Shown: positions 1 through 8,424 of the stretch, piece after piece
Layout of the letters: each line of letters opens with the position of its first letter
Numbering within the stretch: position 1 is the first letter of the stretch
Source: Sphingomonas sp. Leaf343
GTDB taxonomy: Bacteria > Pseudomonadota > Alphaproteobacteria > Sphingomonadales > Sphingomonadaceae
Reading direction: 5' to 3'
DNA: 64,000 bases
Assembly (NCBI RefSeq): GCF_001423765.1
Contig: NZ_LMPG01000001.1
Span: 764,523 to 828,522, forward strand
The notes under the pieces: model-generated
What the model was told of the DNA's origin: nothing
Databases searched by the model: none
Seen by the model: the letters and a program-made list of their open reading frames with translations, nothing else
Program-made: the position numbers and the translations under genes

Positions 1-159
1 GGCAAGAACGGCCATCTGTACCGGATGGGCGACGGCCTCGCGCTGGAGCCGCAGAAGTTCCCGGATGCGCCCAACAAGCCGTCCTTCGTGTCGGCGCGGG
101 TCGATCCGGGCAAGCCGTACAGTCACACGATGATCTACCGCATGTCGGTCGCGAAATAG
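1..159 (+). CDS. galM: Aldose 1-epimerase, C-terminal end (partial)
   Basis: The window opens inside this gene; only the last 52 residues and the TAG stop are present. The visible segment contains LEPQKFPDAPNKPSF followed by PGKPYSHTMIYR, which matches the conserved C-terminal block of galactose mutarotases (LETQHFPDxPN...PG..Y.H.T.YRF). The family interconverts alpha and beta anomers of aldoses. The gene converges on the leftward glycosyltransferase operon, with about 110 bp between the two stops. Assignment rests only on the C-terminal motif; the catalytic residues lie outside the window. Confidence 0.75.
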   Translation, partial: GKNGHLYRMGDGLALEPQKFPDAPNKPSFVSARVDPGKPYSHTMIYRMSVAK

Positions 160-187
160 CCCCGTACCACGGCGCGTTACGGCGTCG

Positions 188-227
188 CTTCCCGTTCCCC
201 CCGGCCTTTGTCGGGGAGGAACGGAAG
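188..227. terminator. Possible bidirectional hairpin between convergent genes
   Basis: Arms cttcccgttcccccc and its near-complement (ggggaggaacggaag) flank a short loop in the gap between the galM stop and the glycosyltransferase stop. The stem has bulges and no T-tract follows, so this is only a candidate terminator judged by position and pairing. Confidence 0.35.
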
Positions 228-269
228 ATTGCGATCCGTACGGCCTTCGCTGAGGTTCCGGCCCCGCCG

Positions 270-1355
270 TTACCCGCCAGCCATCATCGGCGATCGGCTC
301 CCGATCGCAGCCGCCTCTACCAGGTGCGTTTCCAACTCCGCCGCACGGTGCCCCGCCGTATGTTCGGCCAGAATCCGGGCCTGCGCCGCAGCACCGATCG
401 CCCTTGCGTCATCCCGGGCCAATGCCGCCAGCGTGTCGTCGGTGCTGTCCGCCAGCACGATCTCCGTCCCCGGCATCAGCAGCGTGTCCAGCCCCGACCA
501 GCGATCGGAGACGATCGCCGTCCCGCAGGCCGCCGCTTCGAACAGGCGAACCGAGGGCGACCAGCCGGCGGAGATCATGTCCGCGCGGGTGACGTTCAGC
601 GTGAAGCGTGAGGCGGAGTAGAAGTCGGCGTGCCGGGCGGGCGGCAGATGCTCGATCCGCTCGACGTTCGCAGGCCAGTCGATCGCGGCGGGATATTGCG
701 GCCCGGCAACGACGAAGCGCAGGTCCGGGCGTGCGCGCGCGGGGGCGAGCAGCAGGCGTTCCAGCGTCGGCTGACGATCGTCACTGTAGGTGCCGAGATA
801 GGACAGGTCCCACCGCTTCCCCACGTCTGTCGGGCGATACAGCACCGGATCGACCGAGCAGTAAAGCGCCCGCGCCGCCGGTGCACCATAGCGCCCCTCA
901 AGCAGATCGAGCGTCGGACCGCCGGTGAAGGACAGATAGACGTCATAGCCCGGAATCACCTCCGGCGAGATATATTCGTAGTCGCCGCGCGACAGCTTCG
1001 CCAGGGTCACCGGCGTGTCGATGTCGTAGAAGGCCGTCGTGCCGGTCGCGGTCGCCTGTACGAAGCGGGCGACCTCGACGCCTTCCGGAACGTAGGAGCC
1101 GATGACCACCGCATCGGCCCCCGCGATCGCCACGCCCCATTCCTGTTTCAGGTCGGTCAGGTCGCGGTAGAAGGCCAGCGTACAATAGTCCGGTGTCAGG
1201 CAATCCCGGTGATCGCGATACCAGGGCACGTCGCGTTCCAGGAACAGGATGTCGTGACCGCGCGCGGCATAGGCTTTCAGCAGCGCGCGAAAGGTGGTGG
1301 CGTGGCCGTTGCCCCATGCCGACGACAGGCTGAGACCGAGAACGACCAGCCTCAT
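270..1355 (-). CDS. CgeB-like glycosyltransferase (third paralogue)
   Basis: A 361-residue protein starting MRLVVLGLSLSSAWGNGHATT. The ATG at 1353-1355 overlaps the stop of the preceding gene, so the much longer open frame upstream is read-through into another gene. It has a GT-B style N-terminal domain (GNGHATTFRALLKAYAARGHD) and a C-terminal donor domain with VRLFEAAACGTAIVSD near residue 270, typical of CgeB-like group 1 transferases. It is the last gene of a six-gene leftward operon and resembles its two upstream neighbours in length and layout, suggesting tandem duplication. The sugar and acceptor are unknown. Confidence 0.75.
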   Translation of the reverse strand: MRLVVLGLSLSSAWGNGHATTFRALLKAYAARGHDILFLERDVPWYRDHRDCLTPDYCTLAFYRDLTDLKQEWGVAIAGADAVVIGSYVPEGVEVARFVQATATGTTAFYDIDTPVTLAKLSRGDYEYISPEVIPGYDVYLSFTGGPTLDLLEGRYGAPAARALYCSVDPVLYRPTDVGKRWDLSYLGTYSDDRQPTLERLLLAPARARPDLRFVVAGPQYPAAIDWPANVERIEHLPPARHADFYSASRFTLNVTRADMISAGWSPSVRLFEAAACGTAIVSDRWSGLDTLLMPGTEIVLADSTDDTLAALARDDARAIGAAAQARILAEHTAGHRAAELETHLVEAAAIGSRSPMMAGG

Positions 1356-2440
1356 GCCGCCGCCGCCGTGCGTGCCGCATAGTCGTGCAGCAGCGTGTCG
1401 ACCTGCGCTCCCCGGAGAGCGTATGTATGCTCGGACAAGACGCGGGCGAGCGCGGCCTGACCGATCGTGCGGGCACGCTCCGGCGTCAGGGCAGCCATAT
1501 GGTCCGCCACGTCCTGCCCGTCGCGGGCGACCAGCACCTCCTCGTCCGGGATCAGGAACTGCTCGATCCCTTCCCATGCGTCCGTAATGAGGCACGCCGC
1601 CGCGCCGGCCGCTTCGAACACCCGCGTCGCAGGCGAGAAACCGACATGCGCCATCGAGTCGCGCGCCACGTTCAACACCGCCTTGGGCGTGCAGTTGAAC
1701 GCGTTGTGTTCGGCCGTGTAGACATGCCCCCGGTGGCGGACGTTGCCCGGCATGGCCTTGCTGTCCCAGCCATTGCCGCCGATCAGGAACTGCCGTTCGG
1801 GGAGCAGCGCGGCGGGGCGCAGGAAGAACTCCTCCACCCGCGCCTCGCGGTCGGGCAGGCGGTTGCCCAGAAATGCGAGGTCGCACGAGAACCGCTCGTC
1901 CGGCGCGACCGGGAAATGTGTCGTCGGGTCGAGCGCGTTGTAGACGGGCACGCACTCCGCCGCACCGAACCCGCGATAGGCATCGATCACCGGCGGGCCA
2001 CCGCCATAGGTTAGCACCATGTCGAGATCGGGCAGGGCGGCGCGGACCGGGTGATCGCGATCGACGCGCATCTCGTCCAGCGTCGCGGCGGCGTCGACGT
2101 CCCAGAAGATCTTGATGGCATGCGGCGCGGCATTGGCGATCGCTCCTTCCAGCAACTCGCGATCGAAGACGCCGACGCCGTTCGCCTTGACCACCACGTC
2201 CGCACGGGCGGCGTCGGCGAGGACGCAGCGCATCGATTCCTCGGTCGCGGGATAGACGACGACGCGCGCCCATTCCGGCGGATCGATGTCGCGGTGCTGC
2301 TGCCGGCCGAACGCATCGGGTTCGTAGAAGGTGATATCGTGCCCGCGCGACGCGAGATCGCGCAGGATGCCGCGATAATAGGTGGCGGCACCGTTCCAGT
2401 AGGAACTGAGCAGGCTGGAGCCATAGAAGGCGATTTTCAT
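1352..2440 (-). CDS. CgeB-like glycosyltransferase (second paralogue)
   Basis: A 362-residue protein beginning MKIAFYGSSLLSSYWNGAATY. The N-terminal Rossmann-type half ends near residue 180, and the C-terminal half carries ATRVFEAAGAAACLITDAWEG near residues 270-290, the acidic donor-binding block of CgeB-like (glycosyl transferases group 1) proteins. Start and stop overlap both neighbours by four bases (ATGA), implying translational coupling. No signal peptide or membrane segment is visible, so it should act in the cytoplasm on nucleotide sugars or lipid-linked acceptors. Specificity cannot be inferred. Confidence 0.8.
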   Translation of the reverse strand: MKIAFYGSSLLSSYWNGAATYYRGILRDLASRGHDITFYEPDAFGRQQHRDIDPPEWARVVVYPATEESMRCVLADAARADVVVKANGVGVFDRELLEGAIANAAPHAIKIFWDVDAAATLDEMRVDRDHPVRAALPDLDMVLTYGGGPPVIDAYRGFGAAECVPVYNALDPTTHFPVAPDERFSCDLAFLGNRLPDREARVEEFFLRPAALLPERQFLIGGNGWDSKAMPGNVRHRGHVYTAEHNAFNCTPKAVLNVARDSMAHVGFSPATRVFEAAGAAACLITDAWEGIEQFLIPDEEVLVARDGQDVADHMAALTPERARTIGQAALARVLSEHTYALRGAQVDTLLHDYAARTAAAA

Positions 2441-3537
2441 GCGGCGTCTTTTCGGTCGAGGGCGGCAACGATCGTCAGCAGTTCGTCGGCGCGGTGGGCG
2501 CAGGTGTGGCGGGCACGGATCGTCTCCAGCCCCGATGCGACGAGGGCGGCGCGCAGGTCCGCATCCCCGCGCAGCGCGGTCAGATGCGCGGTCATCGCGT
2601 CACCGTTTGCGGCAGTCAGGTAATCCCGGCCCGGCCGAAACAGATGCTCGGTATCGTCCCACGGTGCGGAGACGAGCGGGATGCCGCACGCCAGCGCCTC
2701 AAACACGCGGATCGTCGGAATGCCCGGCAGGATCGTCGCGTAATAGCGGCGGGGGACGTGGACGGTCGCCAGATGCCGCGCGAAGATGCCCGGTGCCGAC
2801 GCGTTGGGCGCCCAGCCGTGATAGCGCGCACCGTGGCCTGCCAGCATCGCCCGGGCCTCGTCCGGATAGCGGACACCGTATATGTCCAGCGGCAGGCTGC
2901 CCGCGGCCGCCGGCGCGAACAGGAACTGCTCCAGTTCCGCCGTCCGCTCGCCATCGCCCCAGTTGCCGATCCAGACGAGACCATCGCGCTCGCCTTCGGT
3001 TTCGGGCGGGTGAAACAGGCGGGTATCGGCCGCCTCGTGCCAGACCCAGACGCGGTCACGCCAGCCCCAACGGCGATACACCTCCGCCAGCGTCTCCCCG
3101 AAGGCGAGGATGCCGTCGTAACCGGACAGGTCGAACGCCTGCATCTCTTCGGGCGCGCTGACGGCACGGTGATGCGTGTCGTGAAACAACAGATGGAACG
3201 GCGAACCATGCGCGCGCAGGCGTCCGAGCTCGGCGACCAAAGTCGGCTCGTTCCATTCGTGGACGATGACCAGATCGGCACCGTCGACCAGTTCATCGAC
3301 CGGCGTATCGGGGGCATAGGTGACGGGAGACAAGTCTGGATACAGGGTGCGAAACGGCGTCAACCCGTCGTCGCCGGCATCGGCGAGGAGGTTGGACAGG
3401 CTCCAGTTCTCCTGCGGTTCCAGCGCCTGCACGTCATGGCCGCGCGCGATCAGTTCTCGCAATACCCCACGCAGGAAATGCGCGTTACCGTGGTTCCAGC
3501 AGGAGCGCAGCGAGTGGGTGAGATAGACGATCCTCAC
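2437..3537 (-). CDS. CgeB-like glycosyltransferase (first paralogue)
   Basis: A 366-residue protein starting MRIVYLTHSLRSCWNHGNAHF. It shares with the next two genes the pattern short strand, W-N-G-H/N-A motif, long helix and RGHD, and the C-terminal TIRVFEALACGIPLVSAPW block followed by a loop binding the donor. The family transfers sugars from nucleotide donors; CgeB itself is linked to Bacillus spore-coat glycosylation. It overlaps both neighbours by four bases. Three such paralogues in a row suggest sequential sugar additions to one glycan or a specialised metabolite; this is inference from clustering. Confidence 0.8.
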   Translation of the reverse strand: MRIVYLTHSLRSCWNHGNAHFLRGVLRELIARGHDVQALEPQENWSLSNLLADAGDDGLTPFRTLYPDLSPVTYAPDTPVDELVDGADLVIVHEWNEPTLVAELGRLRAHGSPFHLLFHDTHHRAVSAPEEMQAFDLSGYDGILAFGETLAEVYRRWGWRDRVWVWHEAADTRLFHPPETEGERDGLVWIGNWGDGERTAELEQFLFAPAAAGSLPLDIYGVRYPDEARAMLAGHGARYHGWAPNASAPGIFARHLATVHVPRRYYATILPGIPTIRVFEALACGIPLVSAPWDDTEHLFRPGRDYLTAANGDAMTAHLTALRGDADLRAALVASGLETIRARHTCAHRADELLTIVAALDRKDAA

Positions 3538-4622
3538 GCCGCCACCTTCGCGCTGGGCGTCACCAGCCCGGCGTACAGTGCCGCCATCGCACCGGCGGTC
3601 GCGACGGGCGTGTAGCGTTGCGCGCGGAGGCGGGCGGCCTCCGACAGGTGTGCGCGCAGGCCCGCATCCCCGCGTACGCGCTCTATCGCGGCGACAAAGG
3701 CGTCCTCATCCTCCTCGACGAGCAACGCGGCACCGGTCCACAGTTCGCGGAACGTGTCGATGTTCGACAGGATCAGCGGACATCCTGCCTGCGCCGCCTC
3801 CAGCACCGCCAGCCCGAACGGTTCGAACCGCGCAGCGGACACGAAGATCGGCCGCGCCGCCAGCTCGCGCGCAAGACCGTCAGGGCCAAGCTGGCCCAGC
3901 GCCTTGAGGTAGGCGATATCGGCGCGCTCCCCGTGCGGCCCCATCACGGCACCGGCCGCGCGGAACGGTACCGGCAACCGCGCAGCGACGCGGTCGAGCA
4001 GCGGGGTTTCCTTGACCAGATCCCACAGGCGCCCGGCGGTGAACACAGCGTCCGTCGACGGCACGTCGGCGGGCAGCGGCAGAGGCGCGCGACCGTTGTG
4101 GACGACCAGCGGAGCGACCTCCAGCGCGTGGTGGCGCATCACCGCGTCGGCGTGGCTGGCGCTCGGCGCGACGACGACATCCGCGGCTTGCAAACCGACC
4201 CGGTTCATCGCGTCGAGCCATGCGTAGCGGTGGCCCGGCACCTCGCCATGTGCGGCGCGCCACCAAGTGCCGATACAGCCATGCGCGACGGCGACGACCG
4301 GCTGGGATATGTCGCCGCCCGCGGCCAGCGTGGGCATGTTCGCCTGCACCAGATCGACCCGCTCGCGCCGGGCCAGCGCCGCAACCGCTCGGCCGGCGGC
4401 GATCATCGGCGCGGGGCCGTCGCACAGCCAGTCGAGCGGCAGGCCAGTGTCGACCAGCGTCACGCCCGGCATCGCCGCCACCTGCTCGCGCTGCGCATCG
4501 TCGGGCGAGGGGCCGAGCACGGTCAGCAACGTCTCGACGCCGAGCGGCGTCAGCGCCTCGGCCAGATCGGTCGCATATTGCCACACACCGCCGATCGCGT
4601 CGGCGGTCATCAATATCCGCAT
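3534..4622 (-). CDS. Glycosyltransferase family 4-like protein
   Basis: A 362-residue GT-B fold protein starting MRILMTADAIGGVWQYATDLA. The ATG at 4620-4622 overlaps the stop of the upstream epimerase, and a longer in-frame extension upstream is rejected because it lies inside that gene. The glycine-rich N-terminus (DAIGGVW), the VAHGCIGTWW segment near the domain interface and the C-terminal EPFGLAVLEAAQAG motif (E-x7-E) are typical of retaining GT4 transferases such as starch/glycogen synthase relatives. It sits between two sugar-nucleotide enzymes and three CgeB-like transferases, so it probably acts in the same glycan pathway. Confidence 0.8.
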   Translation of the reverse strand: MRILMTADAIGGVWQYATDLAEALTPLGVETLLTVLGPSPDDAQREQVAAMPGVTLVDTGLPLDWLCDGPAPMIAAGRAVAALARRERVDLVQANMPTLAAGGDISQPVVAVAHGCIGTWWRAAHGEVPGHRYAWLDAMNRVGLQAADVVVAPSASHADAVMRHHALEVAPLVVHNGRAPLPLPADVPSTDAVFTAGRLWDLVKETPLLDRVAARLPVPFRAAGAVMGPHGERADIAYLKALGQLGPDGLARELAARPIFVSAARFEPFGLAVLEAAQAGCPLILSNIDTFRELWTGAALLVEEDEDAFVAAIERVRGDAGLRAHLSEAARLRAQRYTPVATAGAMAALYAGLVTPSAKVAA

Positions 4623-5680
4623 CAGGACGCCATCGCGTGCTGCCGCAGCGTCAGGCCGCGCTCGCCCGCTAGCCACTCTGCCAGTGCCGCGACGCCGTCT
4701 CGCCACGGCACCTTCGGCTTCAGCCCAAGCTCGGCCTCCGCCAGCCGCGTGTCGGCGACGAAATACCGTTGGTCGCCCGCGCGCCAATCCGAATAGCTGA
4801 TCTCGACGTCACGCCCCGTCAGGTCACCGATATGCGCCAACAGACGGCGCAGGCTGACCGCGTTGCCAGCCCCGCCGCCAAGATTGAACGCACGGCCCGC
4901 CACGCGGTCGATCCGCCGCCACGCCTGCACATAGGCGTCGACCGCATTCGACACGTCGAGAATGTCGCGGACCTGATGCCCGTCGCCGTACAGCGTGATC
5001 GGCTTGCCTTCCAACGCACGGATCAGGAAGTGCGCGACCCAGCCCTGATCCTCGGTCCCCATCTGCCGCCGACCGTAGATGCAGCTCATTCGCAGGACCG
5101 CAGTCAGTACGCCGAAGCTGCGCGCGTAATCCAGCACATACTGGTCCGCCGCGCCCTTGGAGCAGCCATAGGGGGTGTGGAAATCGAGGGGCCGATGCTC
5201 GTCGATGCCATGCCCGCGCACCGCCGGATCGACGGGCACATAGGCTTCGTTCTCGAGCGCGAAGTCGAGGTCGGTCAGGTCGCCATAGACCTTGTTGGTG
5301 GACGCGAAGACCAGCGGGGTGCCATCGCCACGCCGCCGCAGCGCGTCGAGCAGGTTGAGCGTGCCGGCGATGTTGATCGAGAAGTCGTCGCGAGGATCGT
5401 TCAGGCTGGTCGTCACCGCAACTTGGGCGGCGAGGTGGAACACGGCCTTGGCATCACGCGCGGCATCGACGATCACCTGTTCGTCGCGGATGTCGGCGAC
5501 CACCGCTTCGATGCGGTCGCCGTGCCGCTCCGTCAGCCAGCGCAGGTTGCCCTCGACTCCCGCCCGCAACAGCGCGTCGTAGACCCGGACGCGGTGACCC
5601 TCGCTCGCCAGCTGGTCGGCGAGGTTGGAGCCTATAAACCCGGCCCCGCCGGTGACGAGGATCGGCCGGTCGTCGGTCAT
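4622..5680 (-). CDS. NAD-dependent sugar-nucleotide epimerase/dehydratase (RfbE-like SDR)
   Basis: A 352-residue extended SDR. The NAD-binding glycine motif TGGAGFIGSN is at the N-terminus, the active-site pair appears as STNKVYGD and YGCSKGAADQ (Y-x3-K), and the stretch SCIYGRRQMGTEDQGW matches the CDP-paratose 2-epimerase (tyvelose epimerase) subgroup. It would remodel a nucleotide-activated hexose in the cytoplasm to feed the adjacent glycosyltransferases. It overlaps the upstream SDR and downstream GT genes by a few bases. The exact substrate is uncertain; UDP- or dTDP-sugar epimerases share most of these motifs. Confidence 0.8.
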   Translation of the reverse strand: MTDDRPILVTGGAGFIGSNLADQLASEGHRVRVYDALLRAGVEGNLRWLTERHGDRIEAVVADIRDEQVIVDAARDAKAVFHLAAQVAVTTSLNDPRDDFSINIAGTLNLLDALRRRGDGTPLVFASTNKVYGDLTDLDFALENEAYVPVDPAVRGHGIDEHRPLDFHTPYGCSKGAADQYVLDYARSFGVLTAVLRMSCIYGRRQMGTEDQGWVAHFLIRALEGKPITLYGDGHQVRDILDVSNAVDAYVQAWRRIDRVAGRAFNLGGGAGNAVSLRRLLAHIGDLTGRDVEISYSDWRAGDQRYFVADTRLAEAELGLKPKVPWRDGVAALAEWLAGERGLTLRQHAMAS

Positions 5681-6792
5681 GCCACCAGCCCCCGGCTTTC
5701 AAGTTCGGCGCGCATCTGGTCGACGCGGTCGCTGGCGGTCTGCTGCGCCACCCACTCGGCCAGCACGGCGAGGCCATCGCCGAAATCCTGCCGCGCGCGG
5801 AAGCCGAGCGTGTCGGCGGCAAGCGTCGTGTCGCAGAAACAATGGCGGATATCGCCGATCCGCGCCTTGCCGACGATCTGCGGCTCGATCTGGTTCTTGC
5901 CCATCGCCTTCGCCAGCTCGGTCGCGACTTCCGTGACGGAGCGATCATGGCCGGAGCCGATGTTGAACGTCCCGCCCGCCGCCTGCGGCAGCACCAGCGC
6001 CTCCGCGAACGCGCGCGCCACGTCGCCGACATGCACGAAGTCGCGGCGCTGTTCGCCATCCTCGAAAATCATCGGCTGCTGCCCATTGAGCAACCGCGAC
6101 GCGAAGATCGCGAGCACGCCCGTATAGGGGTTGGAGAGCGCCTGTCCCGGACCGTAGACGTTGAACAGGCGCAGGCACACGCCCTCGATCCCATAGGGCG
6201 CGGACATGATGTGCGTGGTGCGCTCCTGCACATATTTGTTGAGCGCGTAGATCGACGACAGGTTCGGCCGCTTCCACTCGGGCGTCGCGACCGCCTCCAG
6301 CGGACGGCCCGCGCGATCGACGGGTTCCCAATTCGTCAGTCCGTCGCGCAGGCCGCGGCGTTCGGCATCCTCGATCAGCGCGCCCTCGGCGTCACGGTAC
6401 AGGCCCTCGCCATAGATCGACATCGACGATGCGGTAACGACCCGGCGGACGGGATGGTCGATCAGCGCCTCGAACAGGACGGCGGTGCCGACGTCGTTGG
6501 TCGAGGTATAGCGCTCCACTTCGTACATTGACTGGCCGACGCCGACTTCGGCGGCGAGGTGGATGACGCTGTCGACGCCCTGCAGCGCGCCTGCCACGGC
6601 ACCCTTGTCCCGCACGTCGCCGCGGATCAGCTCCGCCTCCGGGTTGAGCATCGCCGATCCGTCGACATCGCCGTGGACCTGATCGATCAACGCATCCAGC
6701 ACCCGGACCTTATGGCCTCGCGTCAGCAACTCTTCGGCGACGGAGCGCCCGATGAACCCGGCGCCGCCGGTGATGAGGACCGTCTCGCTCAT
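5677..6792 (-). CDS. NAD-dependent epimerase/dehydratase (extended SDR)
   Basis: A 371-residue extended SDR and the first gene of the leftward operon. It has TGGAGFIGRS near residues 8-17, the catalytic YALNKY segment and the LRLFNVYGPGQ and RRDFVHVGDVARA blocks typical of UDP-glucose 4-epimerase-like enzymes. An insertion after the SSMSIYGEG segment (about 40 residues, containing EDAERRGLRDGL) makes it longer than GalE. It likely supplies one activated sugar, with the coupled neighbour supplying another. No strong Shine-Dalgarno is visible before the ATG. Substrate unknown. Confidence 0.8.
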   Translation of the reverse strand: MSETVLITGGAGFIGRSVAEELLTRGHKVRVLDALIDQVHGDVDGSAMLNPEAELIRGDVRDKGAVAGALQGVDSVIHLAAEVGVGQSMYEVERYTSTNDVGTAVLFEALIDHPVRRVVTASSMSIYGEGLYRDAEGALIEDAERRGLRDGLTNWEPVDRAGRPLEAVATPEWKRPNLSSIYALNKYVQERTTHIMSAPYGIEGVCLRLFNVYGPGQALSNPYTGVLAIFASRLLNGQQPMIFEDGEQRRDFVHVGDVARAFAEALVLPQAAGGTFNIGSGHDRSVTEVATELAKAMGKNQIEPQIVGKARIGDIRHCFCDTTLAADTLGFRARQDFGDGLAVLAEWVAQQTASDRVDQMRAELESRGLVA

Positions 6793-7039
6793 GACCGGAC
6801 CGACGCCGGCTGGCTGAGCGAGGTTAATGCACTGGCGCGCGGCTTGATGCTCAAAGGACCTGTTCCCCTATCGTCGGGCGTATTCGCCACGGGGGTGTAA
6901 CAATTCTTCTTCTTCTTTGTTCCTACTGATCTAGATCAATTATCAATGGCTTACGGCAAGGAACTTAGAAGCTGCGCGAGGTGTTGGACCCGTAACGACG
7001 CCGGCGAATCGCGGGCTATTCCGGGGCGGCGATACGGGC
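6793..7039. promoter_or_regulatory. Divergent promoter region of the glycan locus
   Basis: This 247-bp gap separates the leftward glycosyltransferase operon from the rightward phosphatase/methyltransferase operon. It is much more AT-rich than its surroundings, notably 6896-6950, and contains the perfect 12-bp palindrome TGATCTAGATCA at 6927-6938, a plausible operator. No gene is visible in it. The bidirectional promoter role is inferred from position and composition. Confidence 0.5.
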
Positions 7040-7639
7040 GTGACGACGACGTTTCTTCTCATCAGGCATGCGGCGCACATTCATCTCGACCGCGTGTTCT
7101 CCGGCCGGATGCCGGAAGTTCCACTCAGCGAGACGGGCCGCGAACAGGCCCGGCGACTGGCCACGAGCCTGTCGCCCGAGCCGATTGGCCGCGTCATCGC
7201 CAGCCCGCTCGACCGTACACGCGAGACCGCGCAGGCAATTGCCGACACGCACGGACTTGCGGTCGAAACCGATAGGAGTCTGCGCGAAATCGACCTCGGC
7301 GACTGGACCGGGCGCACGCTCGATGGTTTCGGCGACGACCCCGAATGGCGCGCGTGGAACACGCAGCGCGGCACGGCGCGCATTCCCGGCGGCGAGACGA
7401 TGGCGGAGGCCACCGGGCGGATCGTCGGCCTGCTCAACCGGCTGGCGCACGAGCCGGCGGACGCGACGATCGCGATCGTCAGCCACTCCGACATGATCCG
7501 CGGCGCGGTGGCGCATGTTCTGGGCCTGCCGCTCGACAATCTGCTGCGCTTCGACATCCATCCGGCGTCGGTCACGCGCGTTGTCTGGGGTGACTGGGGC
7601 GCGAAACTCACGAGCTTGAACGAACGGGGAGGGGCGTGA
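7040..7639 (+). CDS. Histidine phosphatase family protein
   Basis: A 199-residue protein with a GTG start. It has the N-terminal phosphohistidine motif LIRHAAHIH (R-H-A/G), the LSETGREQARRLA segment, SPLDRTRETAQ, the acid-base glutamate in LREIDLGDWTG and the second catalytic histidine in VSHSDMIRG. These are the hallmarks of the phosphoglycerate mutase/alpha-ribazole phosphatase superfamily. It opens the rightward arm of the divergent locus and overlaps the methyltransferase gene by one base, so it probably dephosphorylates a pathway intermediate rather than working in glycolysis. A separate family member, at 63041, belongs to the B12 cluster. Confidence 0.8.
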   Translation: MTTTFLLIRHAAHIHLDRVFSGRMPEVPLSETGREQARRLATSLSPEPIGRVIASPLDRTRETAQAIADTHGLAVETDRSLREIDLGDWTGRTLDGFGDDPEWRAWNTQRGTARIPGGETMAEATGRIVGLLNRLAHEPADATIAIVSHSDMIRGAVAHVLGLPLDNLLRFDIHPASVTRVVWGDWGAKLTSLNERGGA

Positions 7640-8424
7640 TGGACGCGAACGCGCTGAAGGAACGGGTGGCGGAACTGTCGCCCTGGTTCCACAACATCGA
7701 TCTCGGTCACGGCGTCTGGACCGCGCCCGAACATTTTCTGGGCGACTATCCGGGCTTCAAGTTCCGGCGCTTCGCCGACGCTCTACCCGCCGACCTGACG
7801 GGCAGAACGGTGCTGGATATCGGATGCAACGCCGGCTTCTACTCTTTGGAAATGAAGCGGCGCGGCGCGGCGCGGGTATTGGGGATCGACAGCGACGACC
7901 GCTATCTGGCGCAGGCACGGCTGGCGGCCGAAGCCTTGGGAGGAGCGGGCGACATCGAGTTCCGCAACCTGTCGGTCTACGACGTGGGCGCGCTGGGCGA
8001 GCGGTTCGACGTCGTCGTATTCATGGGCGTCCTCTACCATCTGCGCCATCCGCTGCTCGCGCTCGATCTGATCCGGGAGCATGTGGCGGACGACCTGATG
8101 CTGTTCCAGACGATGCAGCAGGGGGCGGACGACCTGTCCGACGTTCCCGCGAACCACCCCTTCCACAAACCGGGCACATTCGATCCGCCCGACTATTTCA
8201 ACGATCCCGGCTACCCGAAGCTGCACTTCATCGAGCGTGAATTCGCGGACGACTGGACTAACTGGTGGGCGCCGAACCGCGCCGCGAGCGAGGCGATGCT
8301 GCGGGCCGCCGGCTTCACGGTGGAGGCACAGCCCGACCACGACGTGTATATCTGCCGCGTCGCGCCGGTTCCCTACGCGGAATACGGGCCGGCGGCGGTC
8401 TATCCTGCGAAAGGCGTGCGATGA
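7639..8424 (+). CDS. SAM-dependent methyltransferase (TIGR04290-like)
   Basis: A 261-residue class I methyltransferase. The ATG at 7639 follows a good GGAGG about seven bases upstream and overlaps the preceding stop; a GTG three bases earlier is possible. The SAM-binding motif VLDIGCNAGFYS is near residue 60 and LGIDSD follows as motif II. The N-terminal SPWFHNIDLGHGVWTAP block resembles CmoB-type enzymes and, from memory, the TIGR04290 family. That family is usually found beside the glycoside-hydrolase-like, MDR and Gfo/Idh genes seen here. The substrate is unknown. Confidence 0.75.
   Translation: MDANALKERVAELSPWFHNIDLGHGVWTAPEHFLGDYPGFKFRRFADALPADLTGRTVLDIGCNAGFYSLEMKRRGAARVLGIDSDDRYLAQARLAAEALGGAGDIEFRNLSVYDVGALGERFDVVVFMGVLYHLRHPLLALDLIREHVADDLMLFQTMQQGADDLSDVPANHPFHKPGTFDPPDYFNDPGYPKLHFIEREFADDWTNWWAPNRAASEAMLRAAGFTVEAQPDHDVYICRVAPVPYAEYGPAAVYPAKGVR

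Noticed and set aside
270..2468. An apparent 732-residue protein covering two glycosyltransferases
   Set aside because: The upstream half is an out-of-frame reading of the second CgeB-like gene. Only the part from 1355 has glycosyltransferase motifs, and its ATG overlaps the neighbouring stop as in the rest of the operon.
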